64,000 nt of DNA, taken from positions 144,744,501-144,808,500 of the forward strand of contig NC_134104.1 of assembly GCF_040939455.1 (NCBI RefSeq), given 5' to 3'. Under the pieces are notes generated by a model, which was not told the DNA's origin, made no database searches, and was given only the letters and a program-made list of their open reading frames with translations. Both the position numbers and the translations under genes were made by a program. This stretch comes from Microcebus murinus (Eukaryota > Chordata > Mammalia > Primates > Cheirogaleidae). The stretch's first letter is position 1. Each line of letters starts with the position of its first letter. Of the stretch, positions 11,990 through 23,810 are shown piece by piece.

Positions 11990-12545
11990 TAAATAGGCTG
12001 AAATCTGGTTAAAGAGATTATATAAAAAACAAATCCTAGATAGATAAATTGAGGCATGTCCAGACAATGAAATTAAAAGGAATAAACTAGAATCACATCT
12101 ATTAACATGGCTAAACCTAAAAATGTAATGTTGAACAAAAACCTCCAATTCCATAATAGCACAGACAGTGTGATACCATATATGTAAAGTTTAAAAACAT
12201 GCGAAAATAGATTCTGTATAATGTATGAGTGGGGAAACTAAAAAGGCATGCTTAGGAATTATGAATAACAGGAATGATGGATAACAAATTTATAATAGTT
12301 ATTTCTGGAGAAGAAGGAAAGGGAGTGGGATCAGGGAGGACTACAGAGGGAGTTTCAGTTATATCTTTAATGTTTTGCTTTTTACAAATGGTTTTCTTGA
12401 GACAAATACAGCAAAATGTTAAGGAGATGTGCTAGAGCTGGGTATTTGAGTAGTCCAATATATAGGTTTTTTTTTATACTTATTCATACTATGTTTAAAT
12501 ATTTAATAATGAAAAAATTGATATTAAACTCTAGTTATTAGGACT
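11990..12545 (+). mobile_element. L1M 3' end
   Basis: Sense L1M 3' text: AATGAAATTAAAAGGAATAA, AGTGTGATACCATATATG, GTTATTTCTGGAGAAG, and CAGCAAAATGTTAAGGAG near the end. This is the final ORF2 bases plus 3' UTR of an ancient L1, heavily mutated. Confidence 0.7.
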
Positions 12546-13320
12546 GAAATTTTAATATGTTCCCTCCTTTACATAGAGATGAACTCAGAAGAAGAGGTAA
12601 AGATGCAGTTATATAGCATTTAGTTGTTTCTGCCCCCAGTAGGAGAGCGGTCAGGAAGATAGCCAAGAAAGTTGGTAACTGAGCGTCCCAAAAGAGATTC
12701 AAGTGATCCTCAGTGCTAGCTCAGCCTGTGCCAGTATGCAGGCTGGAGCCATGTCAGACCCCAGTATTAATATGGTTTACTCAGGTGACCTTCTGAAGAG
12801 TGTTGTGAGTGCTTGGTCTGGAGCCATGTTGGCTTTGTGTAGCGTTCTAGCCACAAGATGGTTTAAAAATGTTCTATTTGAAAATGCGTAGCCAAATAAA
12901 TGGTATGGGTCTTATCAAAGGAATGATTTGCTTGATTTGCCAATTCTACCCTGTTATTGTGGGACTTTATTTTGGGAATAAAGAAACTGAAATGTTTAGG
13001 CAAGTGACACTACTTTCTATTGAGCAAAGTAAAATCATACTGGAAAGACAACAAAGAAATATGTGAAATGCAAAATCAGAAAGAGTCAGCTTAAATCCAG
13101 TTGAGAAAAGTATTTGAAGACCTGTGGCATCCTGAGCACAAAGGCCCCCACTAAAGCTTTAAACTGGTGGGATTTCCTCTTGGACTGGAGCTCTGGTTCC
13201 CCAGTGGTCTAGGATGGTTCCAGCACTGTTTTTTTTGGGCAGGAATTTTTCTCCTGGAGTCCTCAGATCCCCAAGTGGTCCATGAACAGAATTCGGGAAG
13301 TCTATGAACTTGGATGGGAA
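12546..13320. other. Unique non-coding sequence
   Basis: No repeat recognised. Frames at 12703-12891 and 12869-13066 are short and without motifs. Confidence 0.45.
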
Positions 13321-13334
13321 AAGGATTACATCTT

Positions 13335-13668
<334 letters not shown>

Positions 13669-13789
13669 AAGGATTACATCTTAATTTTCATTGACCTCTA
13701 ACTAAAATTTAGCATTTTTTTTTTCACTTATCAAGGTAGGCAACAAACCACTATAGTATTTAACAGTGCCAGTGATTTTATCATCATGT

Positions 13790-14565
13790 TCAAAAGAGAT
13801 TGGCCTGTGATTTTCTTCTCTTTAAATGTCCTTGTGAGGGCTTGGTATTAAGGTTATGCTGGCCTCAGTGAACAGGTTGGGAAATTTTATTCTTTGGAAG
13901 AATTTGTGTAAGGCCAGTGTTATTTCTTCCTTAAATATTTAGTAGGACACTCTGGTGAAGCCCGTTGAGGCCTGGAGTTTCTTTGTGAGAGGGTCTTCAA
14001 ACATAGGTTTAATTTACTTAATAGATATAGTACTGCTCAGATATTCTACTTCTTGTATCAGTTTTGGGAAATTTCTTCTTCCTAGCAATTTGTCCATTTC
14101 ATCTACATTTTCAAAATCATGGGAGAAACTTGTTTAAAATATCCTTTTTAGCCGGGCGCAGCGGCTCACGCCCATAGTCCTAGCACTCTGGTAGGCCGAG
14201 GCAGGCGGATTGCTCGAGGTCAGGAGTTCGAAACCAGCCTGAGCAAGAGTGAGACCCTGTCTCTACTATAAGTAGAAAGAAATTAATTGGATAACAGATA
14301 TATATAGAAAAAATTAGCTGGGCATGGTGGCGCATACCTGTAGTCTCAGCTACTTGGGAGGCTGAGGCAGTAGGATCAGTTGAACCCAGGAGTTTGAGGT
14401 TGCTGTGAGCTAGGCTGATGCCATGGCACTCACTCTAGCCTGGGCAACAAAGCGAGACTCTGTCTAAAAAAATATATATATATATTCTTTTTAGAATGTC
14501 TGTAGAATCTTTAATGGTATCCTCTTTTCCATTCTTGATATTAGTTAGGTATAAACTATAAATAA
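13790..14565 (-). mobile_element. L1 ORF2 fragment, split by an Alu
   Basis: Antisense ORF2: GATTGGCCTGTGATTTTCTT, GGTTATGCTGGCCTCAG, TTGAGGCCTGGAGTTTCTTT, TTGTCCATTTCATCTACATT. It resumes after the Alu with a GAATCTTTAATGG...TTCTTGATATTAG phrase. Frames are closed by many stops. Confidence 0.8.
14151..14475 (+). mobile_element. Alu, lemur type
   Basis: GCCGGGCGCAGCGGCTCACG to TGTCTAAAAAAATATATATA, with the GAAATTAATTGGATAAC linker. TSDs are ATATCCTTTTTA (14139-14150) and ATATTCTTTTTA (14482-14493), one mismatch. It landed in the L1 ORF2 fragment. Confidence 0.92.
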
Positions 14566-14569
14566 TAAC

Positions 14570-15150
14570 AAAACTCATGGTTTTTAAGGGTTTAGGGAAA
14601 TGATCACCATTGGCAGGAATCCAAATTAGTACAACTTTTCTAGAAGACTGTTTTACAGTATAGATAAAATATAAAGTGTGAGTATATTTTAATCTAATAA
14701 CCACTTTTAAGTAATCTGCCATAAATAGTCTTACAGATACAGAAATGTTCAACACAGTATTATCTGTAATAGCACAAAAAAAAAAAAGGAAGCAAGCCAA
14801 TAGAGGATAAGGAAGTAATTATTTACATTCTCTAGAATGCCTTCTAGCTACAAAACATAGGGTATTGACATGTTAACATGGAAGGGGCTAGGGACCTATT
14901 GTTGGTTAGTTAGTAAAAGCAAGTGACAGAAGAAAATATATATTCATAGTATAGCCTCTTCTATGTTAAAGTGTTTACTTCTATATGTGAATGTGTACAT
15001 ATAGACTAATTTGGAAGCATGGTTATCAAAATTCTAATAGCAGGTGTCTATGGGTGGTAGGATGTTGGGTAATAGTTTTGTTTTTTGCTCTCCTGTAATT
15101 TTTAAAATGTTTGCATGAGCATGCATCATTCCTACAAAAATAGCAAAACT
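14570..15150 (+). mobile_element. L1M 3' end (ancient)
   Basis: Sense order of ancient L1 3' text: AATCCAAATTAGTACAACTT, TGTAATAGCACAAAAAA, GGTGTCTATGGGTGGTAGGA, TTTAAAATGTTTGCATGAGC. The 36-41 A-run near 14770 is part of the element. Confidence 0.7.
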
Positions 15151-16659
15151 TTATAAAGATCTTTGCAGTAGCAAGAAGATGAGAGGGTGGTAGGGGAAGG
15201 GAGTGTCAAAACATTTTTGTTGCCTTGTGGGGAACAGCCAGGGAGGGAGAGTTTGGAGTGCAAGAAAGAGGGGGTAACCAATTGAATAAAGCCCTTAGAA
15301 AGATGGAGGGCCCGGACCCAGACACAGAAGTCAGCCTTAAAAAGGCAAGACAACATTTCTTCCCAGAAAGGAAGAAAAGATGATTGAAGATATGGAGAAC
15401 TTCAGAGCTGGAGAGAAGGAAAAATTATATTCATAACTCATGACTTCTAATTTCTTGGTGAAATCAGAGGGAAAACCATTTGCCAAGAGTGGGGAAAATG
15501 AGGGTAGAAAGGGGGTCTGAGGAAAGTGGTGAGAATCTCCAATAGAACTGACAGTAGGAGAGGGATTTAATGGAGTGTGAGTTGCTGAGCTGACCAGGGG
15601 ACCTTCCTGGAGCTGTAAGCCCTGCATTTATGAGGGAGCCCAACAGCATGGCTGGGCAGTCTTTCTATAGAGGGACTCGTGATTGGTACAGGGTTAGACG
15701 GTGGCACAGCAGGCTTGGCAGAGCTTCAGAGGATGAGAGAATTCAGTATATTGATGAGGGCGATTTAAATGATTAGATCCCAAGATGCTTATGGGAAAAG
15801 TGAATTAGAAAGAGTCTCAAGGAGTGGATAAGTAAGTAGTTGGAATATGGATATCTAGGAAGCCAAAGGATAGGAGTTCATGGTCAAAGTGAGGTTTTTT
15901 TCAGAGTTTGACATGCTATAGGAGTTCTGGGGAACACAGAGTTTGCTGGGTGCCCACGGGAATAAAGAACTGGTCACAGAAGTTGTGGAGGTCAGAGGGT
16001 CGTGGTGCTGGCAGGTTCAGTGTTCTTCCTCATGGATGGGAGCATTTCTCAGGGAGGTGACAGGTGTTCTTTTGGAGAAGATTTTTATGTAGGTACTCAG
16101 AGATTGCCTTCAACAGTGGAAAGAAGATTAACTCCTCGGAGAATGCTTGATGAAGAGAGAGGTGGTAGAGTCCGGGTCCGAGCCACCGTGGGATAGCAGG
16201 GAGTTTGCTGGCCCTGTCTCTCAAGGTCAGGACCCTGGACTCAAGGCTGAAGGGCAAAGCTAGGTTTGTAGTACAGGAGGATGGCAGGAAGAATGGTCTG
16301 GAAAAGAAGGAATGCTCTGCAAAAGCATCTTAGCAAAGGGACAATGGGTGTGGGGTACGGATGAGTAGGCAAAAAAATATGAGAAAGGACGTTCTAAGGA
16401 GAGACAGACCAGTGAGAGAAAGGGCTGAGCCGCAGAGGGGTGGAGATTTGTATGCAGGTTTTCCAAAGGAAATGCTGAACTGTGTATTTCTTTTGCTTAT
16501 CACAAAGCAGTATCTGCTCACTACAGAGAGAACCAGACAAGCAAAAACAAGTAAACAAAAGAAGTGTAAGAACTGCCCACAATCTCAGGGTCACAGAGCT
16601 TTTCCTGTTGTAATGTTCCTCCCCTCTAGTTCCCACTGCCACAGCTTCAGGTCAAGGCT
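15151..16659. other. Purine-rich unique sequence
   Basis: The plus strand is rich in GGA, GAG and GAA. That leaves the minus strand stop-poor and explains the overlapping minus frames at 15132-15649 and 16030-16642. None has a known motif, and they overlap plus frames. It could be a very old repeat I do not recognise. Confidence 0.4.
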
Positions 16660-17110
16660 ACATCATCTCTAGAATAAGCTCGTCCTCTCTGGCTCATAAA
16701 TGTCTCTCCCTAGCTGAGCCCCAGGCCTACCCCAACCCCCTCCCATTCTTCCCTTCCTGTATGAGCTACCACAGTCATCTTCCCAAAACACCACTTTCCT
16801 TAGTCACTTCTCTTTTTAGGTTCTATCATATTCCACATTCCCTCCCTGGCTCTCAAGGGCATTGGGAACCTGGAGCCATCTTACCTAACCACCGTGTTTG
16901 CAAACCTTCACCTTTACTTAGATATGCCTTCACCCTTTCCTCCTGACTCAGGTCCCCCTCTGCCTCACTTCTGCGTCTCTGTCCCCATCACTAGGGTGCC
17001 TGCCCCATCAGGATGACTACCCCTGTCCAAATTCTCCCAGTTGTCAAGACCCCACACCCCACTCCAGACTATGATGATCTTTTCCTTTCCAGGAACTCAT
17101 CTGACTACTC
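16660..17110 (+). mobile_element. Possible L2 fragment
   Basis: Pyrimidine-rich text with CTGACTCAGGTCCCCCTCTG and CTTTCCAGGAACTCATCTGA resembles a diverged L2. The match is weak and is given only as the best explanation. Confidence 0.35.
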
Positions 17111-17189
17111 CTTTTAGGACTTACATCAGTTCTGTTTCAGTAAATGCTTGGGGAGGAAGCACAGGATTTACAGCTAAGTGAAACCCAGT

Positions 17190-17330
17190 CCCCTGATCTT
17201 ACTAATGAGGAGCCTGAGATTCAGGGAGGCCAAGGGACATCCCCAAAGTCAACCAGGAAACTATTAGTAGAGCTGGATACTAGAACCCTGATTCTCAGAC
17301 CTGAATGCTACTTGTTGAATTGAAAATTGC
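17190..17330 (-). mobile_element. MIR-like fragment
   Basis: AATGAGGAGCCTGAGATTCA, GGGAGGCCAAGGGACATCC and TAGTAGAGCTGGATACTAGA follow antisense MIR order. Confidence 0.6.
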
Positions 17331-17389
17331 TTTCCGAATACATCTTTTCTCTGATGCCTGGCCACGAAGCCCCAGAGACTCAAAGAAAG

Positions 17390-17582
17390 CAATGGTTATC
17401 AGTATTTCGAGTACATCAGAATAACCTGGGGAGATTTCTAAAAGTCCAGACTCCTAAGCTCAATAGGGGAGAACTCTGACTCAGTAGGTCTAAGATAGGA
17501 CCTGGGTATCCACAAAACATAGCCTCCCCGGATGATCCTGATATAGGGAGCTTTCAGATCATCCTTTGAGAAAATCTGCTTT
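17390..17582 (+). mobile_element. MER5A (Charlie-type hAT MITE)
   Basis: Follows the MER5A consensus in order: ATCAGAATAACCTGGGGAGA, TCTGACTCAGTAGGTCTAAG, GATGATCCTGATATAGG, and a CATCCTTTGAGAAAATCTGC end. About 190 bp, which is the usual length. It is a non-autonomous DNA transposon of the hAT superfamily. Confidence 0.8.
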
Positions 17583-17960
17583 AGAGCCCATTCTTTGGTT
17601 TTGCCTTCTTTTGAGCTCTCTGATACTGGCTCTGTCGACACTGATAAAGTTTTCTGAAGCTTTCTCATCATCTCAGGAGCAGGTTTGGACTACCCCATCT
17701 CCAGATTTCCATCCAGAATGTCAGAACAATGGCTCAGTGCTGCAGCCTGTGTACCTTCTCAAGTTCACACTGGCCTGGGCCTCAGCTGCTGTCTTTCTCG
17801 TTAATAGGGGGCCTGGTAGTCAAATTATTTTCCAAAGTAGTTTTAGGCATCCCGTGGCAAAATATTGAGTATAGTAGAATTCTCGTGGGAAACACTCCAT
17901 CTGCCAAGGTGTTTGTGAGCACCTCCTGAAGCGTGGCTGCCTACCCTCTGTGGCCTGCCA

Positions 17961-18020
17961 ACTGTCTATGCCACAGGTAAACCAAACCCAAACTGTCTGC
18001 ACCCAAGTAAACCAAACCCA
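17961..18020. repeat. 30-bp tandem duplication, two units
   Basis: Units 17961-17990 and 17991-18020 share the core GTAAACCAAACCC and an ACTGTCT start, with differences mostly in the middle. The surrounding DNA is unique. Confidence 0.8.
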
Positions 18021-18084
18021 AACATGTGCCTAGAGCTTGCCAAATCCTAGCACACGGAGCCCTGGGCCAAGATTAGGAGGAGGA

Positions 18085-18370
18085 GAGGCAGTTTGAACGG
18101 TGATTAGGGCAAGGCTCTGGAGCACACTGCCTGGGTTTGTACCCCAGCTCCACAATTTCTAGCTGTGCAACCTTTTACATGTTTCCTGATCTTTAAAATG
18201 AGAATAAAAACTATAAAATGATTATAATTATACTATAAAGATAAAAATAATTCCTACCTCGCAGAATGGTTGTAAAGATAACAAATTAATGCATATAAAG
18301 CACTCAAAACCATCCCTGTTTGGCACACAGTTAGTAAGTGTTCAATAAGAGCTTGCTGTTATTATAGTTA
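18085..18370 (+). mobile_element. MIR
   Basis: Nearly complete sense MIR: GTTTGTACCCCAGCTCCACA, CTAGCTGTGCAACCTTTTAC, GCAGAATGGTTGTAAAGATA, AGTAAGTGTTCAATAAGAGC. Confidence 0.88.
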
Positions 18371-19277
18371 TTTCATAAAAACTGGGATGAAATAATTAGA
18401 CTCTAAAGAGATGACTCACTGCTCTACCCAGTTATCAGTCTGAAAGTTACCAGTCCCCTCCTTGTAGCATGAGCATCGATCAGAGGAATGACTAGCAATG
18501 TAGTAATAGCTCTTGCAAATGCTGCCTGGACCTCGGAAGACAATTAAGAATGCTAGGTATTGCCCAGCAATAAAGTCAAGCCTTGCATAGTTTAAGAAAT
18601 GTACAGCAGTTCTGCGTTTTGGTGTGTTGATAAGGTGGCAGTTATATAACAGGCTGCAACCACGCAGATGAGCAGAGCCAACGGTGGGGGAGAGAGTGTT
18701 CCTAAAAGATGGGTGAGTGTTGGAGTGAAGGGTGTGACAGATGAAAGACATGGCAGCAGCTGCAGTCTTCATCAAGTTTGGGGCTGGGAGATGCACGCAT
18801 GCCCTGTGCCATTAAGGGTGTTGGCCTGACAGCAGGAAAAACATCTCTTGACATTTACTGTCAGGCCAACACCAATGGAGGAATGAAAGTTTGCTTTATA
18901 TTTGCCATATTACCAATGTTTTCTTACTCCTTGGTAATGTTTTTAAGCTTAAAGTAAGATTGCATCAGTCTCTAACATGACAGAAATTAATCTCTGAAAT
19001 TACATGTTTTATCAGACATCTGTAAAAGGCTCAACTTAGCCCGTTGCCAAAGCATCACTTTCCTGTATCACATTGCCAAGTTAACCTTCCTTGGTGCTCA
19101 GACATTGCAGTGCCATTCTCTAGCTTCCAAGTATGAGGAGCCCTAGAGGAGTGTTGGGAAAGCAGGTTCTAGTAGCATATTACAGTTTTGGGGTGGGAGA
19201 TCCTAGTCCATGAGCACTTAGCAAGAGATCCCATGTGCTAACCACTAAAATACTTAGACTGCCCTGTTTGAGTCATA
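18371..19277. other. Unique sequence with one strong hairpin
   Basis: No recognised repeat apart from the inverted repeat at 18817-18873. A 126-codon minus frame at 18416-18796 has no known motif and ends just before the hairpin. Confidence 0.5.
18817..18873. repeat. Perfect 16-bp inverted repeat (hairpin)
   Basis: GGTGTTGGCCTGACAG at 18817-18832 is the exact reverse complement of CTGTCAGGCCAACACC at 18858-18873, with a 25-nt loop. The arms are GC-rich in an otherwise unremarkable region. It could be a pre-miRNA-like stem, the ends of a tiny DNA element or a snap-back duplication. The sequence alone does not decide. Confidence 0.9.
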
Positions 19278-19286
19278 CAATATCTC

Positions 19287-19616
<330 letters not shown>

Positions 19617-19625
19617 CAATATCTC

Positions 19626-20049
19626 ATTAAAAGGGGACTGACTAGTTTAAATAGATTGCTTGGTGTTTTCACAACATAAGACTCAAACTTTTGGAGACCA
19701 GAAAGCCAGTTTGTTTCTGATCTCTGGGTCTTTTAAAATAAGCAATTTTTAAATATTTATAAGTGAGAGCAAAATTTGGAACAAATATTTTCTTTTTTAT
19801 TACTGCCGGTCCAACCAATGTGGGAGATCAGAATGCTAGCTTGATGAGGCTGAGTGGTAGGCAGTAGGCAGGAGGCCTTAGCTAGCTATAACTTTTATTT
19901 ATTCATGTTGTACCTCTTCAGTGGAGGGCATGGACCACACTGAGCCATAGAGGAAGGACAATGACATAACACAGTCTCACTGAGCACATACATGGAAGAC
20001 ATTAATTTGAATACCAAACTGTTTGAAATTTCATAATAAAGTTTTTAAT
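19626..20049. other. Unique non-coding sequence
   Basis: No repeat or gene recognised. Confidence 0.4.
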
Positions 20050-20060
20050 AAGTGACTTAG

Positions 20061-20337
20061 TGGCTGGGAGTGGTAGCTCATGCCTAAGTACTCTGGGAGG
20101 CTGAGCTGGGAGGATCGCTTGAGCTTAGGAGTTCAAGACCAGCCTGAGCAAGAGCGAGACCCCATCTCTACTAAAAATAGAAAAATGAGCGTAGTGATGT
20201 GCACCTGTAGTCCCAGCTACTTGGGAGGCTGAGGCAAGTGGATTGCTTGAGCCCAGGAGTTTGAGTTTGCTGTGCTGTGAGCTATGATGACGTCAGTGCA
20301 CTCTACCCCGGGTGCAAGAGCGAGTCTCAAAAAGAAA
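20061..20337 (+). mobile_element. Alu (older, diverged)
   Basis: TGGCTGGGAGTGGTAGCTCA to GAGTCTCAAAAAGAAA. It has no AATTAATTGG linker, and the right arm reads GCTATGATGACGTCAGTGCA, so it is AluJ-like. Perfect 11-bp TSDs, AAGTGACTTAG, lie at 20050-20060 and 20338-20348. Confidence 0.92.
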
Positions 20338-20348
20338 AAGTGACTTAG

Positions 20349-21171
20349 CATATTTGAGAAAAAGATGTCAGAAAATAAAAATATAACTAAACAATTATAA
20401 AATGTAATAGAAGGAGTAGAAAATGAAATTGGGGAGTTTGCAAAAGATAGAATGAAAAGATAAAGGGATAGAAAATAGGAGAGAAATAATAAATAAAAAA
20501 TTTAAATGGTACATCCAAGAAGTTCAGTATCTGGTTAATAGGAGTTCTACGGAGAAAGAACACAGTGAATATAGAAAAGGAAGTTATCAAAGAAATAATA
20601 CAAGAAAATTTTCAGAACTGAAAGTTAAGGCATTCTATTTTGAAAGGTACTTTCAATCTAGAGCCTGTACATTGAATGAAAAAAAAATTACCTATACCTA
20701 GGTACATTATGATCAATATCCAAAATTCCAGAAATAGTGAATTATAGAAGCTTTTAGAAAGGAAAACTTGTCATAGACAAATAAGTGAAAATCAGAATGA
20801 TATCAGATTTCTTTACATCAGTACTGGAAAGTAGAAGACAGAATAAAGTCAACAAAATTTTGAAGGAAAATTATATTCCATGTGGAATTTTATACTCAGC
20901 TGTATTTTCAATCAAGTGTAAAGATAGAACAAAGACATTTTAAAATCTGCAAGAACTCAGAATTTTACTTCCTGTGGATCCTTTTCAAGGAAACAACCAG
21001 AATAAGTACTTCAGCAGAATGAGGATAAGTCAAAAGCAGGGAAAAACAGAACCTCGGGAAGCAGGGAACCAACACAGGAAAACAGGCAGGAGAAGCTCAG
21101 TGGTATGTAAAATGGGCCCAGCTACTTAGGAATTCCCAAATTATATGATATACTTGGTCATCTGGAAAATA

Positions 21172-21205
<34 letters not shown>

Positions 21206-21470
21206 TAAGGTAAAATATTTGGAAAAATTTGAATATAGGTACAAAGAAAATTAAATGAAATAAAGAAGAAGTATTAAGGGAAAAATTATACATGGAAAAA
21301 TAAAACTCTGGCTTTTTGATGAATAGTTCTTTATTATCTTAATAGTATAAGGGAAGGAGAAATGTGGTAGATGATGTAAAAGCTAAAATATAAATGATTA
21401 TGACAGTAAGTTAATAGTGAAGGATAAAATAAAAGTCAAGAAATGACAATATTAGCATACTGTTTGGTTA
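20349..21470 (+). mobile_element. L1/HAL1 ORF1 relic and 3' part
   Basis: The sense text follows the C-terminal half of old L1/HAL1 ORF1: ATTATGATCAATATCCAAAA, GAATGATATCAGATTTC, TACTGGAAAGTAGAAGACAG, AATTTTATACTCAGC, then ATAGAACAAAGACATTTTAA. The matching protein pattern is ...MTSDFS.. LE.R... ILYS. The reading frame is broken. ORF2 text does not follow, which favours HAL1. A TA microsatellite lies inside. Confidence 0.65.
21184..21205. repeat. (TA)n microsatellite
   Basis: Eleven uninterrupted TA units next to a TACA patch. Confidence 0.95.
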
Positions 21471-22599
21471 AAAAAAAGCTGAAAGTGTTTGCCTCAAGGT
21501 ATAGTGCCTTTTATCTTTTTTGCTTGAGCAATTTGATTTAAATCCATCAATAGAAAACTGAAGCCTGCATTGTCCAGCAAGCTTCTGCCACCACAAGCAT
21601 CCCCAGCATGGTGGGTGACAGCACAGGGTCACAGCCACTATCAGATCCAGGCTCTCTGCCTCGAGGTTCCTCCCCACAGGACACCCTCCCTGTCTATTGG
21701 CAGGTAACTGGGCTGTCTCCTGCCAGAGTCATACCAAGTTTCATATGAGGTTATGAGGCTGAGCGCAGGGGTGTATATCTCATAACAGGAAGGGAGGAAA
21801 GAGGAAGGAAGGAGAAAAATCACCTTCATAGATGGATTTAGAAAATGGTTTGCCACTTTGTTATTGAGACAACTCCAGGGAAATTCCATCCGAGAGGCAC
21901 CAGCCAGCTAAATATGATATCAAATGACAGCTCCACTTCACCTTCTGAAGCTTGACTCAATAGTGTATCTCTTTGCCAGCCCCAAGGGTAGATTTAAGCA
22001 GTAGGCATACTGGTCTCTCCCATTCCTACCCTGTTCCAAATTGGAGTTGGGATATGGTGGTACTAAGGGTTCCAGGCTGACCTAACCCAGGGATCAGTCT
22101 AGAGAACATAGAATGGGCCGGATTTCCCTCCACCTCTCCTGCTCCCTTGGAGGGTGACCGTCTCTGCATCCATCACCACTGCTGACTCCCAGCACCTTAC
22201 CATAAATCTGGGGCCTATTCCAGACAAGACAAACCCATGTCTGGGCTCACTGATTATGACTGGACCACCCAGAACATGGTGGTACTCAAGCAGCCATTCA
22301 CCTCTCTATACCCTGCTTCTGTTGACCCGCACTGTCTGAAAGAAGTGACTGTAAAGGGAAGAGCCTTCCTACTCCTACACACAGGTGTGCAGGACACCAG
22401 GCCAGCCGCAGGCGAGGACACAGCTGTTTGTGTAGCCTGGTCAGTATCAAAGCCCAGGCTACCGCCTTCTACTCCAGACTTGGCGTGCCATTTTCTAGTG
22501 GAAACTGCAGTACTGAACTCTTCATTAGGGAGGGCCTCTTGCACTTTGAATTAGTTGTCACTTAATCTGTTAATGGAAGCATTTTCCTTTGAAAAGGAC
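21471..22599. other. Unique non-coding sequence
   Basis: Moderately GC-rich. Frames at 22237-22554 (plus) and 22254-22544 (minus) lie on top of each other and show no motif, so neither is supported. Confidence 0.45.
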
Positions 22600-23065
22600 A
22601 TCCTTTATTTTTCAATAGTTAGTCACTTTTTAAAAATTTTGTTTGTTTTCTTATAGAAGTAATACGTGCTTACAACAGATTGGAACAACACAAAAGTATT
22701 TTAAAAGAAGATTGTCTCCCCATCCTATCGATCGAGAGAAAGGATGGTGTATTTGTCTGAACAACTTTGTATAACATAAATATGTATGTCTACATGCAGG
22801 TATACAAAATATATATGTATTTACATGTATACCTTCACAAACAGCTATGACTATGCATGTATAGTTTAACAGAAAAATGAGATCAAGGCAACATGTTTTT
22901 TCTGTTGACATATATTATAGACATCTTTTCCTATCAGAACTTACAGATCTGCTTTATTTGTAAGAATATTCTTTGTACAGATGGACCTTAATTCATCTAA
23001 TCAGTCCCTTATTGATGAACATTTAGATTTTCCCAGGCTTTTGATATTTTATCAGTGCTGCAATA
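22600..23065 (-). mobile_element. L1M 3' end (ancient)
   Basis: Antisense L1 3' text: AGAAGTAATACGTGCTTACA, AAAATGAGATCAAGG, ATTATAGACATCTTTTCCTA, CTTATTGATGAACATTTAGA, TCAGTGCTGCAATAATACCC. Confidence 0.8.
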
Positions 23066-23079
23066 ATACCCTTAACTCT

Positions 23080-23270
23080 GAAGTTGTAGAGACTTAGTTC
23101 AGATTCTAATACCCAATTCACTTACTTTGTGACCTTTAACAAGTTATTTAAACTCTCTGTGCCTCAGTTTCCTGATTTGTAAAATGGGAATCAAATTGTT
23201 CTCACAGTGTTCCTATCGGGGAAAAAGCTAAATATATTGTAATACATAAATAAAGATAATAAATATAATG
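23080..23270 (+). mobile_element. MIR
   Basis: GACCTTTAACAAGTTATTTA, AACTCTCTGTGCCTCAGTTT and TTTGTAAAATGGGAATC are the MIR core in sense order. Confidence 0.88.
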
Positions 23271-23289
23271 CACTTAGTGTATTATAATA

Positions 23290-23400
23290 ATGATAGCTAA
23301 CATTTATTGGGTACTTTACTATCAGCCAGGCATTGTGTGGATAAACAAATAAATACCACCTTGTTTCAAGCCTTTTAGTCTTATAACATATTTTTTAATA
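23290..23400 (-). mobile_element. MIR fragment
   Basis: TGATAGCTAACATTTATTGG then GTACTTTACTATCAGCCAGG is the reversed 3' part of MIR. Confidence 0.65.
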
Positions 23401-23413
23401 TTGTAAAGCAAGT

Positions 23414-23417
<4 letters not shown>

Positions 23418-23456
<39 letters not shown>
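23418..23456. repeat. (ATC)n microsatellite
   Basis: Thirteen uninterrupted CAT/ATC units. They produce a spurious poly-methionine run in a minus-strand frame. Confidence 0.97.
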
Positions 23457-23594
23457 TAAAATAGCATTAGCTATTCCTATGCATTTACTCCTCCAGGTAG
23501 ATTTTAAAATCAACTTTCCACCTACCTCCCATCAATGTGACAAGTTTTTTGAAAAAAAAAATCCAGTTGGAATTCTAAAGGGTATCTAAGGTTG

Positions 23595-23810
23595 CCAGAG
23601 TAGAAAGACCCTTGGACTTGAGTCAAAGAGAAATGTTTGCTCTCCTGGTGTCCCTCCAAAGCCACGTGATCATAAGCAGTTCATTTAAAGTCTGAGCAAC
23701 TGCAGCTTCCCTACCTGTAAAATGGGAGGGATAATCCTTACGGGAGGTGGAAAATAGTTTAAGAAAGCCCTGGAACAGTGCTTGACACTTAATAAATGTG
23801 CTTGCTTCTG
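23595..23810 (+). mobile_element. MIR
   Basis: CACGTGATCATAAGCAGTTC, CCTACCTGTAAAATGGGAGG and AACAGTGCTTGACACTTAAT are sense MIR phrases. Confidence 0.8.

Noticed and set aside
23322..23513. Poly-methionine frame
   Set aside because: Produced by the ATC microsatellite read in reverse.
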